A DNA stretch of 64,000 nucleotides. Origin: JAWKUK01 sp041398605 (GTDB taxonomy: Bacteria > Planctomycetota > UBA1135 > GCA-002686595). Location of the stretch: positions 1 to 64,000 of the forward strand of contig JAWKUK010000003.1 in assembly GCA_041398605.1 (NCBI GenBank). Reading direction: 5' to 3'. Positions 6,408-15,800 of this stretch are shown here, piece by piece. Each line of letters opens with the position of its first letter. Position 1 is the stretch's first letter. The translations under genes and the position numbers were made by a program. The notes under the pieces are model-generated. The model did not search any database. It was given only the letters and a program-made list of their open reading frames with translations, and was not told the origin of the DNA.

Positions 6408-9149
6408 ATGGCACGCACCACCGCCAAGCTCGCGCTCCTCTCGCCCTTCCAGAAGGGGCTCTTGCGGGTCCTCGTCTCGCTCGCGATCGTCGTCGTCGCG
6501 AACTCGTTGTACCTCGCGGGTTACACCGCGTGGCAGGAGCTCGCGTCGGCCCGCGCGCGGCTGCTGGCGTTCTACCAGTGGAACCTCGTCGCGCACTTTG
6601 CGCTCGGGACCGCGCTCGTCGCGTTGACGGCGCTCTTCAGCGTCCTCCACTTGAAGAAGGCGCTGCGGCGGCGTCGTTGGCACACCGTCGCGACCGGCGT
6701 CGTCGCGCTCGGCGCGGCGCTCGCGCTGTTGCAGACGGGCTTCGCGTTGATGGAGCTCGGGAACAGCGCACAGAACCGCTGGGTGTTCCACACCCACCGC
6801 CTCGCGGCGCTTATCGGCGTGCTCGCGTATGTCGCCCACCGAGTGCGCGCGTACGACCCGCCGCCCGTCCAGCAGCGGTGGCGGTTGACGGGCCTGATCA
6901 CCGGCGTCGCAGCCGCGCTCATGGTCATTCACGTCGGCCTCGCCCTGCGCTCGACGGCGCCTCCGGTGATCTACCAGGCTGCGTTTGAGCCGCTCGACGT
7001 GTCTGAGGACCCGTTTGTGCCTTTCCGCGCGGTCGGCGACGTCCCCCATGACGCGCCGTTCTTTCCTTCCCCTGCGACGCTGGCGGGCGGCGCGCTGCTC
7101 GACCCAAAGGTCCTGATGCCAGGGCCGCGGGCCGACGCAGACGTCGTGCGCGAAGAGTTCCAACGACAGGGCTTCGCGGACTCCCAGCTCATCGGCGCGA
7201 ACGACTGCATCGTGTGCCACCAGGACACCGTGCACCAATGGGCGACGTCAGCGCACCGCTTCTCGTCGTTCAATAACCCGCTCTACGCCGCGTCCGTCCT
7301 GGCGCTGCGCGAGGAGGCCGGGCCCGAGGCCAGTCGCTTCTGCGGCGGCTGCCACGACCCTGCGGTCATGCACGCGGGTGACTTCATGGGAGAGATCGAC
7401 CAGGGTTCGGTCGAGGCCCAAGCGGGGCTGACGTGCACGGCGTGCCACCTCGTCAACCGCATCCACGACATCACTGGCAACGGGAACTACGAGCTCGCCG
7501 ACAACGGCCAGGACCCGTACCTCTTCGCGGACGCGACGGAAGGGTGGCGCCTGGAGCTGCGCAAGTACTTGATCAAGGCGCGGCCGCGCGACCACAAGGA
7601 CTTCTTCCTGAAGCCCTTCTATCGGCAGCCCGAGTATTGCTCGACCTGCCACAAGGTCGGCATCGACTCCGAGATCAACTCGTACCGGTGGCTGCGCGGC
7701 CAGAACGAGTACGACAACTGGCACAACTCCGGCGTCGCCCGCAACGCGAGCCGCACGTTCTATCTGCCGGCCGAGGCGAAGCAGTGCCAGACGTGCCACA
7801 TGCCGCCCGAGGACGCGCCCGAAGGCGACCTCGCCGCGAAGGACGGCAAGATCCGCTCCCACCGCTTCACTGCCGTCAACACCGCGCTGCCGCACCTGCG
7901 CGGAGACACCGCCACGGTCGCGCGCATTGAGGCGTTCCTGCAGGAAGCGAAGCTGCGGGTGGACCTCCTGGCGCTCGACCACCCGCGGCTCGGGTTCGTG
8001 CTGGACCCGGCGCGCGCGCAGCCGGAGCTCTTGCCTGGCGACGAGCTGGTGCTCTATGTGACCGTGCGCAACGAGGGTGTGGGGCACACCTTCCCCGGCG
8101 GCACCAATGACTCGAACGAGGGGTGGCTGCGCTTCAAGGCGTCGGACGCCGATGGCGCGACGTTGGTCGATAGCGGCGCGATCGGCGCCGACGGGACGCT
8201 CGACCCCGCGGCCCACCAATACAAAGCCGTGATGCTGAAGGGCGACGCGACGCCGGCAATGGAGCGCGATGCGCACCACTTTCACGTGGCAGGCCTGATG
8301 CGCGTCATCGGCCCAGGGAGCGCCGACATCGCGCGCTATCGGGTCGTGGTGCCGGACTCCGCGGCGCTCGTCGTCGATTCCGAACTGATGTGGCGGAAGT
8401 TCAACCGGCACTTCACCCGGTTCGCGTGTGAGTACATGGGGATCGCGACGCCCGACCTGCCGGTGACGCGCATCGCCGGGGCGCAGCTCTCGCTGCCGAT
8501 CACTCAGAGCGCCGACGCGGGCCACGCCGGGGCGCCGCGCGCGGCTTCAGGCGATGATTGGGTGCGCTTCAACGACCTTGGCATCGGCCTCTTGCGCCAA
8601 GGGGACGTCAGGCGCGCCCAGAGCGCGTTCCAACGCGTCACGGAGCTCGCGCCCGAGCGCGCGGATGGCTGGCGGAACCTCGCGCGCGTACACCTCGTCG
8701 AAGGGGACCCGGCGCCAGCCCTCGAGTATCTCGAAGCGGCCGAGGCGCGCGCCCCCGGCGCGGCGCTGAACAAGCCCTGGTGGAGCGACTACTTCCTCGC
8801 GATGGGCGAGCCCGAACGCGCAGAAGAGCAGCTCCTCGCCGTCCTCGAGACCTTCCCGGATGACAGGGGCGCTTGGGGCGACCTCGCCGAGGTGCGCTAC
8901 CTCATGCGCGACTTCGAGGGCGCGCTCGGCGCGGCGCTCCAGGTCCTGCGGATCGACCCCGAGGACGCCGCAGCGCACTACCGCCGCATGCTCGTTTATG
9001 CTGCGCTCGGCGACACCTATCGCGAAGGCGAAGCACGCAAGGCGTTTGACCGCTATCGCATCGACGACAATGCACCTCAGCTCATCCGCCAATGGCGCGC
9101 CAGCGACAAAATCGCGAACCGTGACGTCGATCCCCTTCACACCAAGTGA
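6408..9149 (+). CDS. Membrane-anchored pentaheme cytochrome c with C-terminal TPRs
   Basis: The 913-residue protein begins with about four to five hydrophobic segments (roughly 20-38, 60-80, 95-112, 130-145, 162-180). A periplasmic multiheme region follows with five CxxCH heme-binding motifs at 267-271, 312-316, 343-347, 411-415 and 460-464. An all-beta spacer leads to a TPR array from about residue 700 to 900. Histidines in the membrane part (for example 63, 81, 128, 130) could bind further heme, but this is not proven. It is probably an electron carrier or scaffold at the periplasmic face. A GGAGG-like Shine-Dalgarno sequence precedes ATG 6408. The next gene, a CRTAC1-type lipoprotein, overlaps its 3' end by 29 bases, so the two are likely co-expressed. 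Electron donor and acceptor are unknown. Confidence 0.88.
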   Translation: MARTTAKLALLSPFQKGLLRVLVSLAIVVVANSLYLAGYTAWQELASARARLLAFYQWNLVAHFALGTALVALTALFSVLHLKKALRRRRWHTVATGVVALGAALALLQTGFALMELGNSAQNRWVFHTHRLAALIGVLAYVAHRVRAYDPPPVQQRWRLTGLITGVAAALMVIHVGLALRSTAPPVIYQAAFEPLDVSEDPFVPFRAVGDVPHDAPFFPSPATLAGGALLDPKVLMPGPRADADVVREEFQRQGFADSQLIGANDCIVCHQDTVHQWATSAHRFSSFNNPLYAASVLALREEAGPEASRFCGGCHDPAVMHAGDFMGEIDQGSVEAQAGLTCTACHLVNRIHDITGNGNYELADNGQDPYLFADATEGWRLELRKYLIKARPRDHKDFFLKPFYRQPEYCSTCHKVGIDSEINSYRWLRGQNEYDNWHNSGVARNASRTFYLPAEAKQCQTCHMPPEDAPEGDLAAKDGKIRSHRFTAVNTALPHLRGDTATVARIEAFLQEAKLRVDLLALDHPRLGFVLDPARAQPELLPGDELVLYVTVRNEGVGHTFPGGTNDSNEGWLRFKASDADGATLVDSGAIGADGTLDPAAHQYKAVMLKGDATPAMERDAHHFHVAGLMRVIGPGSADIARYRVVVPDSAALVVDSELMWRKFNRHFTRFACEYMGIATPDLPVTRIAGAQLSLPITQSADAGHAGAPRAASGDDWVRFNDLGIGLLRQGDVRRAQSAFQRVTELAPERADGWRNLARVHLVEGDPAPALEYLEAAEARAPGAALNKPWWSDYFLAMGEPERAEEQLLAVLETFPDDRGAWGDLAEVRYLMRDFEGALGAALQVLRIDPEDAAAHYRRMLVYAALGDTYREGEARKAFDRYRIDDNAPQLIRQWRASDKIANRDVDPLHTK

Positions 9150-10977
9150 GCGCCATCGGCCACGCGAGCGTCACGGGGCACTGCGCACACCTCCGCTGCG
9201 CTCGTTTGTGCAAGCCAGCATCGCGGCGCTGACGCTCGCCGCCTGCGGCGACGCCCCCACGCCAACGGCGCCGACCGTGACCGTGACCGCGACTGACCCA
9301 GCGGCGCCGCCCGCGGCCGCCTTGGCGCCCGCGCGCTTCGAGGCCGCGCCAGGCAACCTTGGCCTCGACTTCGTGCACACGAGCGGCGCGGACGGGCGCA
9401 AGCTCCTGCCGGAGACGATGGGGCCTGGGTGCGTCCTCTTCGACGCGAACGGTGACACGAAGCTCGACCTCTTCATTACGAATGGCGCGCCCTGGCCCGA
9501 CAGCCCGGCAGCGGTCGGCGAGGCCCCAGGCGGGTCGACCGCACCGACTGGGCGACTGTACGTCATGGAGCGCGGGCGCTTCGTCGATCGCACCGAGGAG
9601 GCCGGGCTCGCGGCGCCGTCGCTCGCGGGCATCGGCCAGGGCGTGTGCGCCGCCGACTACGACGGGGACGGGGACCTCGACCTCTTCGTCACCTATCTCG
9701 GCCCCAACAAGCTGCTGCAGAACGACGGCGGCCGCTTCACGGACGTCACAGAGCGCGCGGGAGTCGCAGGCGGGACCTGGACCGATGACGCGGGTCGGGA
9801 GCACCACGAGTGGAGCACGAGCGCGACGTTCGTTGACGTCGACGGCGACGGGTGGCTCGACCTCTTCGTGTGCAACTATCTGGAGTGGTCGCTCGAGAAC
9901 GACGTCGAGCTCGTCCTGCAGGGCGAGACCAAGGGCTACGCGAGCCCGAAGCTGTACAAGGGCTCGAGCTGCCGCCTGTACCGCAACCGCGGCGACGCGA
10001 CGTTCGAGGACGTCACGGAGTCGAGCGGAGTGTTCAGCGTCGACCACAAGGCGCTCGGCGTCAACATCGCCGACATCGACCGCGACGGTCGCATGGACCT
10101 CTTGCTCGCGAACGACACCCAGCCCAACTGCCTCTTCTTGAACCGCACCGAGGCCGCCGGCGCGCCTCGCTTCGAGGACGTCGGCAAGGCGTCCGGCGTC
10201 GGTTACGGCGGCAACGGCGCGGTGCGCGCAGGCATGGGCATCGACGTCGCGACGTACTGCGCGCCCGGCGAGCTCGCGATCGCGGTCGGCAACTTCGCGC
10301 AGGAGCCGATCTCGTTCTTCCGCAGCCTGCGCAAGGACCGCGTGCTGTTCAGCGATGACAATGTGGTGACCGGGCTCGGGCGCACCTCCGGGCCTTCGTT
10401 GACGTTCGCCGCTGCGTTCGTGGACGCCAACCTGGACGGCTACCAGGACCTCCTGGCGATCAACGGGCACCTCGAGCCGGACATTCACCTGGTCACCGAC
10501 AGCACCACCTATCGCCAACGTCCGCAGCTCTTCCTGTGCCGCGGCCCCAAGGGGACGTTCGTGGATGCGAGCGGCGAGTCCGGCGGCGTCTTCGAGCGAC
10601 CGATCGTCGGTCGCAGCGTCGCGCTCGGTGACCTGGACGGCGACTTCGACATCGACGCGGTCGTCGCTGAGTGCGGCGGCCCCGCCCACGTCTGGCTGAA
10701 CCAGAACCCGAGCGGCCACCAACCGCTGCGGCTCATGCTCTTGTCGAAGGCCCCCAACACCTACGCCATCGGGGCCGAGGTGCGCGTGTCAGGCGGCCCG
10801 TTCGAGGACACGCGCTGGGTCCGTACCGGCAGCGGCTACCTCTCGCAGCACGAGCTCGCGCTCACGTTCGGCCTCGGCGCCGCGACGCGCGCGGACGTGC
10901 GGGTGCGCTGGCCGAACGGCGAGACGAGCGAGCACCTTGGGCTCGAGCCAGGTCGCGCGCACGTCCTGCGCCATTGA
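9121..10977 (+). CDS. CRTAC1-family lipoprotein (FG-GAP/VCBS repeats, ASPIC/UnbV)
   Basis: About 618 residues. A lipoprotein signal (ALTLAACGD) precedes a seven-bladed-propeller-type repeat region with many Ca-binding DxDxDGxxD loops, such as DYDGDGDLDLF, DVDGDGWLDLF and DIDRDGRMDLL. It ends in an ASPIC/UnbV-like domain (VRVRWPNGETSEH). The start is uncertain: GTG 9121 gives an n-region with arginines before the hydrophobic core and overlaps the cytochrome gene by 29 bases; GTG 9208 would leave almost no n-region. The product is expected outside the inner membrane, anchored by lipid. CRTAC1-like proteins commonly accompany TPR proteins in these phyla, but their biochemical role is unknown. 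Confidence 0.85.
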   Translation: MTSIPFTPSERHRPRERHGALRTPPLRSFVQASIAALTLAACGDAPTPTAPTVTVTATDPAAPPAAALAPARFEAAPGNLGLDFVHTSGADGRKLLPETMGPGCVLFDANGDTKLDLFITNGAPWPDSPAAVGEAPGGSTAPTGRLYVMERGRFVDRTEEAGLAAPSLAGIGQGVCAADYDGDGDLDLFVTYLGPNKLLQNDGGRFTDVTERAGVAGGTWTDDAGREHHEWSTSATFVDVDGDGWLDLFVCNYLEWSLENDVELVLQGETKGYASPKLYKGSSCRLYRNRGDATFEDVTESSGVFSVDHKALGVNIADIDRDGRMDLLLANDTQPNCLFLNRTEAAGAPRFEDVGKASGVGYGGNGAVRAGMGIDVATYCAPGELAIAVGNFAQEPISFFRSLRKDRVLFSDDNVVTGLGRTSGPSLTFAAAFVDANLDGYQDLLAINGHLEPDIHLVTDSTTYRQRPQLFLCRGPKGTFVDASGESGGVFERPIVGRSVALGDLDGDFDIDAVVAECGGPAHVWLNQNPSGHQPLRLMLLSKAPNTYAIGAEVRVSGGPFEDTRWVRTGSGYLSQHELALTFGLGAATRADVRVRWPNGETSEHLGLEPGRAHVLRH

Positions 10978-10992
10978 GGGCATGCGCGCGGC

Positions 10993-12825
10993 TCAAGCGC
11001 CCGTCGTCGCGGCACGCGTGAAGGCGCGCGACACAAAGAGCTCGGCGAGGATGGGCTCCGCGACCTCTCCGCCTACGTAAGCCGGGTGACCCGCGCCGTC
11101 GAACCGGCCGACCCAGACGCCGAGCGCCGTATGGCCGTCGTGCCCGATGGCCCACGCGTCGACGTTGCCCGAGCTCGTGCCCGTCTTCCACATGAAGGGG
11201 CGCGCGCTGATCTGGCTGGCGCCGCCCCGGACACGCGGGGCGCGGTGCTCCGTCGACAGCGCGTCGTTCAGCGCCGCGCAGGTGGCGGACGAGAGCACAC
11301 GCTGTGGCGCGCGTTGTGGCTCGTCCACGAAGAGGCGCGTCGGAACGAACTCTCCGCCGCGCGCGAGCGTCGCATACGCATTGGTCAGCTCGACCGCCGT
11401 GATCGGCGTGCCGCCGGTCACGAGCGTCAGGCCTGCGCGCGAGACCGCGTCCGAGGCGAGGCTCGCGCCCGCGGCCTCGATCAGCCCGACACAACGCTCC
11501 ACCCCCACCGATTGTGCGACGCGGAGCGCTGGCAGGTTGAGCGAGCGCCGTAGCGCGTCCGCGATCGTGACAGGGCCACTGAAGCCGCCGTCGAAGTTCG
11601 CCGGGCGCCACCCGGCGAGGTCGACGGGGGTGTCCTCGACGATCGAGTCAAGCGTGTACCTGCCTGCCTCCAGCGCCGCCGCATAGACAAACGGCTTCAG
11701 CGTCGACCCGGGGCTGCGCCGCGCGCGGGCGCCGTTGACCTGGCCATCGAGCGGGTCGCGCGGGTCCGCGGAGCCCAGCAGCCCCACGACGGCCGCGCGG
11801 CGCACGTCGATCGCGACCACCGCCACGTCGGTCCCAGCGGGCAAGAACGGCACGTGCGCCGCGACGACGCGCTCGATCTCCTGCTGCAAGAGCGGCTCGA
11901 TCCACGTCCGGCCGCCCTCCGCGCGCTCGGCGAGGGCCCACGTCGCGGCGTGGAACGCGGACGCGGACGGTGGGGCGCTCACGACGAGCGAGAGCGACGC
12001 CGCCGACGCGGCCGCGTGCTCTTCGGCCGTCACGAACCCCGCGCGCTGCATGGCGTCGAGCACCGCGTCGCGGCGCGCCAGCGCGCGCGCAGGGAAGCGG
12101 TCCGGGCGCAGGCGCTCAGGCCCCTGGGGCAGCCCGGCGAGCAGCGCCGCCTCGTCCAACGCGAGGTCCTGGGGGCGCTTGCCGAACCAGTGCTGTGCCC
12201 CCGCTTCGATGCCGCACAGGTTGCGCCCATAGGGCGCCAGGTTCAGGTATCGCTCGAGCACCTCGTCCTTCGAGATCAAGCGCTCGAGCTGCACCGCGCG
12301 GAACGCCTCCACCGCCTTGCCGGGGAGGCTGCGCGGCGTCGCGAACGTCATGCCGATGAGCTGCATCGTCAGGGTGCTGCCGCCCTGGCGGATGCGTCCC
12401 GAGCGCAGGTTCGCGACGATCGCACGCAGCACGCCGCGCGCGTCCACGCCCGGGTGCTCGCGAAAGCGGCGATCCTCGATCGCTACGGTCGCGAGCGGCA
12501 GCCAGTGGCCTGCGTCCGCGAGCGGCGTCGGGCGCCGCCACTGGCCGTCGGGCGCGACACGGCGCGCGAGCGACAGCCCGTCGGACGCGTCGACGACCGC
12601 GCTCGGCGAGCGCTCGAGCCGCGCGAGCGGGAAGGGGTAGCAGCGATCAAGGATCACCAGCGCCAGCACGGCCGCCGTGAACGCGACGCCCCCTCCCAAG
12701 CCCGCGCGGCGCGCCCACCTGCGGAGCCGGCCTCGGCCCTGCCCGTGGCCGCCCAACGAGCCGAAGAGCCCGCGCACGCTGGAGCGCGCCCCCGACGCGG
12801 AATAGGCCCCGCCCCGGCGGCTCAT
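10993..12825 (-). CDS. pbpC: Penicillin-binding protein 1C lacking the C-terminal domain
   Basis: Class A PBP that polymerises and crosslinks peptidoglycan. One TM segment (about 46-60) anchors it. The glycosyltransferase domain has the catalytic Glu117 in VAIEDRRF and GGSTLTMQL (148-156). The transpeptidase domain has S374-TLK377 (SxxK), SLN (428-430) and KTGT (547-550). At 610 residues it is about 160 shorter than E. coli PbpC. It stops just after the transpeptidase fold, so the usual C-terminal BiPBP domain is missing. Its ATG overlaps the stop of the alpha-2-macroglobulin gene by 4 bases (ATGA), reproducing the pbpC/yfhM pairing known in proteobacteria. Confidence 0.93.
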   Translation of the reverse strand: MSRRGGAYSASGARSSVRGLFGSLGGHGQGRGRLRRWARRAGLGGGVAFTAAVLALVILDRCYPFPLARLERSPSAVVDASDGLSLARRVAPDGQWRRPTPLADAGHWLPLATVAIEDRRFREHPGVDARGVLRAIVANLRSGRIRQGGSTLTMQLIGMTFATPRSLPGKAVEAFRAVQLERLISKDEVLERYLNLAPYGRNLCGIEAGAQHWFGKRPQDLALDEAALLAGLPQGPERLRPDRFPARALARRDAVLDAMQRAGFVTAEEHAAASAASLSLVVSAPPSASAFHAATWALAERAEGGRTWIEPLLQQEIERVVAAHVPFLPAGTDVAVVAIDVRRAAVVGLLGSADPRDPLDGQVNGARARRSPGSTLKPFVYAAALEAGRYTLDSIVEDTPVDLAGWRPANFDGGFSGPVTIADALRRSLNLPALRVAQSVGVERCVGLIEAAGASLASDAVSRAGLTLVTGGTPITAVELTNAYATLARGGEFVPTRLFVDEPQRAPQRVLSSATCAALNDALSTEHRAPRVRGGASQISARPFMWKTGTSSGNVDAWAIGHDGHTALGVWVGRFDGAGHPAYVGGEVAEPILAELFVSRAFTRAATTGA

Positions 12826-15800
12826 CGTGCGCCCGCCTTCACGACCGTCACGGTCGTCGTCGGGCCGCCGACGCTCGAGCGCTCGGGGTCGTACATCGCC
12901 TCGGCTTGGATGGGCGCGCGCTCGAACGACCCCAGCGCCACCGCGCGCAGGTGGTACCGTACGACCTCGAGCCGCGGCCCGACGTCCGCGAACAGAACGA
13001 CGCGGTCGTCCAGGAACTCGACGCGGTCGGGCTCGAGGGCCGGGAGTGGCTTCACGGCGCCCGCGTCCGTCTGTCTCAAGCGCCACTCGGCGTCCTCCAA
13101 CACGGTGTTGGCGAGCCGCGGGTTCTCGACCTCGAAGCCGCCGGGCAGCGCGTCGACGATCGCGACGTCCTCCACCGTGGCGTCTGCGACGCACTGCGCG
13201 GTGACCTCGACGGTGACGAGGGCGCCGAGCTCAATGTGCGCGGGGTCGACCTCATTGCCCGTTTCGTCGAGCCAGCGGCGTCGCACGCTGAGGCCGTGAT
13301 CGACGCCGGGTGCGCCCGCTGCGCGGCGCCCCTCCACGGTCGCGGTCACCCACGCGAGGCCCTCGCCCTGGGTCTCGATCCGCACAGGCACGACGGCGTC
13401 CACGGCCATGCGTGCCTCCGCGGCCGACCGGATCGCCGTTGTCCCGCTGGACGTCGTCACGGTGCCAGTCCAGTCTGCCGGGTTGGCCTCGAGCCCCGCG
13501 CGGAACCGAGCCAGCGCAGCGAGCGCCGCCGCGTTGTCGACCGTGTTGCGGTAACGGCCATGGTCGCGGCGACCATCGAGCGCCCGCACGAGCTCGAGGA
13601 TCAGCGGGTCGCTGGGATCGAGCGCCAGCCGCGCGCGCAGCTCGTAGGCCAGCGTCCGCACGGGCGAGCGGAGAATGGCCAGCGCCTGCTCATCCACCGC
13701 GACTTGGCCGCTGGTGTCCTGTGCGCTTGCGGAGGGCGTGAGCGCCAGGAAGCGTCGCGCTTCGGGGAGGTCGCCGGCGAGCACCGCGGAGTAGGCCAGC
13801 TCCACGAGCGCGCCGCGCGTGAAGGTCGCTGCTTGCTCGGACAAGCGCTTGGCCCAGCCGCGCTGCGGGTGCCCGAGGGCCGTCAAAGTCCGGACGAGGC
13901 TCACCTGCGTCGTGGGCGCGTCCTCGCTCTTGAGCCGCCGCTCCAAGTAGCGCGCGAGCCCGCTGGTCATCGGGGCCGGCACGTCGTGGCCAGCCTCCTT
14001 GCACGCGCACAGGACCTCGGCGACGTACAACGTCGCCCACTCCGTCGAGCTCGACTGCCCCGGCCAGTACGCAAAGCCGCCGTCGTACGTCTGCATCGAC
14101 CAGAGCCGATCGATGCCCGCAGCGACGCGCTCGGCGATGCGCAGTGCGCGGGTCGAGTCGTCGAGCGGCCCGTCGCCGGAGTTCACGATCCGCGGCAGCG
14201 ACAGGAGCGCGATGATGCGGCTCGAGGTCTGCTCGGCGCAGCCGTAGGGGTAGCCGAGGAGGTAGTGGCCCACGGGCTCGAGGCCGGCCTCGAACGACGG
14301 CGAAATGACAAGCTCTGCCTTGGCGCTGAGGTCCGCGGGATCGAGGCCGAGCTCCCGCGGCAGGTCGAGCGTCGTGTCTGCGCCCGCCTCGAGGGCGCGC
14401 ACGAAGCTCGCGACGATCAAGGGCCGCCCTGTGCGGACGGGCACGTCGACGAGCACGCGCTCGGAGACCTCTCGCCCATCCGCGAGCGTCCCGTAGAGGC
14501 GCACCGCGCCCCCAATCCGGCCCGAGGTCCCCCTCCGCCCGGGAGACCCGCCGCGCCCCATGCCGTCGCGCCCTGTGCCGTCGCGCGGCAATAGGGGAGC
14601 CGTCGCTTCGAGCTCGAGCCAGCGGCGCCTGTGCGCGCCTCCGGCCAGCGCCTCGACCTCTCCGTGCAGCGCGCCGTCCGAGCCCATCGTGCCGCTGCTC
14701 GCTTCGATCACACGGTCACCACCGCCCTGCGCTTCGTTGCCCGCCTCGTCCAGCTCGCGCACGAAGCGTACCGGGCCTTCGAGCGCGAGCTCCAGCGCGA
14801 CGCTCGCCGCGACCGCTGTGGTGTTCTCGTAGGTCACAGGCACGATGAAGCGATCGCCCGGGGCCACGAAGCGTGGCAGGGCCGCGCTCAACGGCAGCTC
14901 GCCGCGCAGGAGCGTGCGCGCCTCCGCGCTGCCGTATTGATCGCCATCGACCACGACCGCGATCCAGGTGAGCGTGCCGAGGAAGTCCGGGACGTCCAGC
15001 TCGAAGCTGCGGCGCCCGTCGGCCCCGAGGTCGACGAAGGTCTGGAACAGGACGCCCGGCACACGGTGCACTTCCTCAGGCGCACGGCGCCGCGCCGCGC
15101 CCGCGTCGAAGTCGGAGTCACCGCCGATGCGGCGCACCTCCGGCGGGAGCTCGATGTCCGGCAGCAGATCGAACCAGCTATCGGTCGTGCGCGTCGTGTG
15201 CGCGCGCGCGCCGAGGAAGTGCCGCGCAGGCTCAGGCCGACGATCACCACCCGTGACACGGATGCCCTCGTCAACCGCGTAGAGCTGGACCGCGGCAGGG
15301 CGGGTCGTCTGCGCGCTGGAATCACTCAACGCGGCAACGTTGCCCGCGTCGGCGAGCGCCACCGTCACCGTGGCATGTCCGCCTGGCCGGACCTGGGCCG
15401 GCGCATCGATCTGTACCGCGAGGTCGTGCTCGAGGTGCGTCGTCCGGATGCGCGTCCAGCCGTACGCCCGGTGCGGACGCCAGGCCGCGCGGCGCTCCAG
15501 CGGGCGCGTGACCTGCGCAGACAGGAACGCGCCGCCGCGCAGGTCGCGCGGGAGCTCGATGTAGACCCGCGCGCTGCCACCGACCAAGTCGATGCGCTGC
15601 TGCGAGCGCAGGCGCGTGTCTTCGAGCGTCACCAGGAGCGATCCGTCGAACGGCGCGCGCACGTCCACCTCGATCGTCTCACCCGGCCGCGCAGACGGGA
15701 CGAGCGGAGACATCACGACCGCTTCGAGGTCCTCGAGCGGCGGAACGAATGCGGAGAGGTCACCCTCGACCGCGTAGAACGAGCGCGTGACCGAGGCCCC

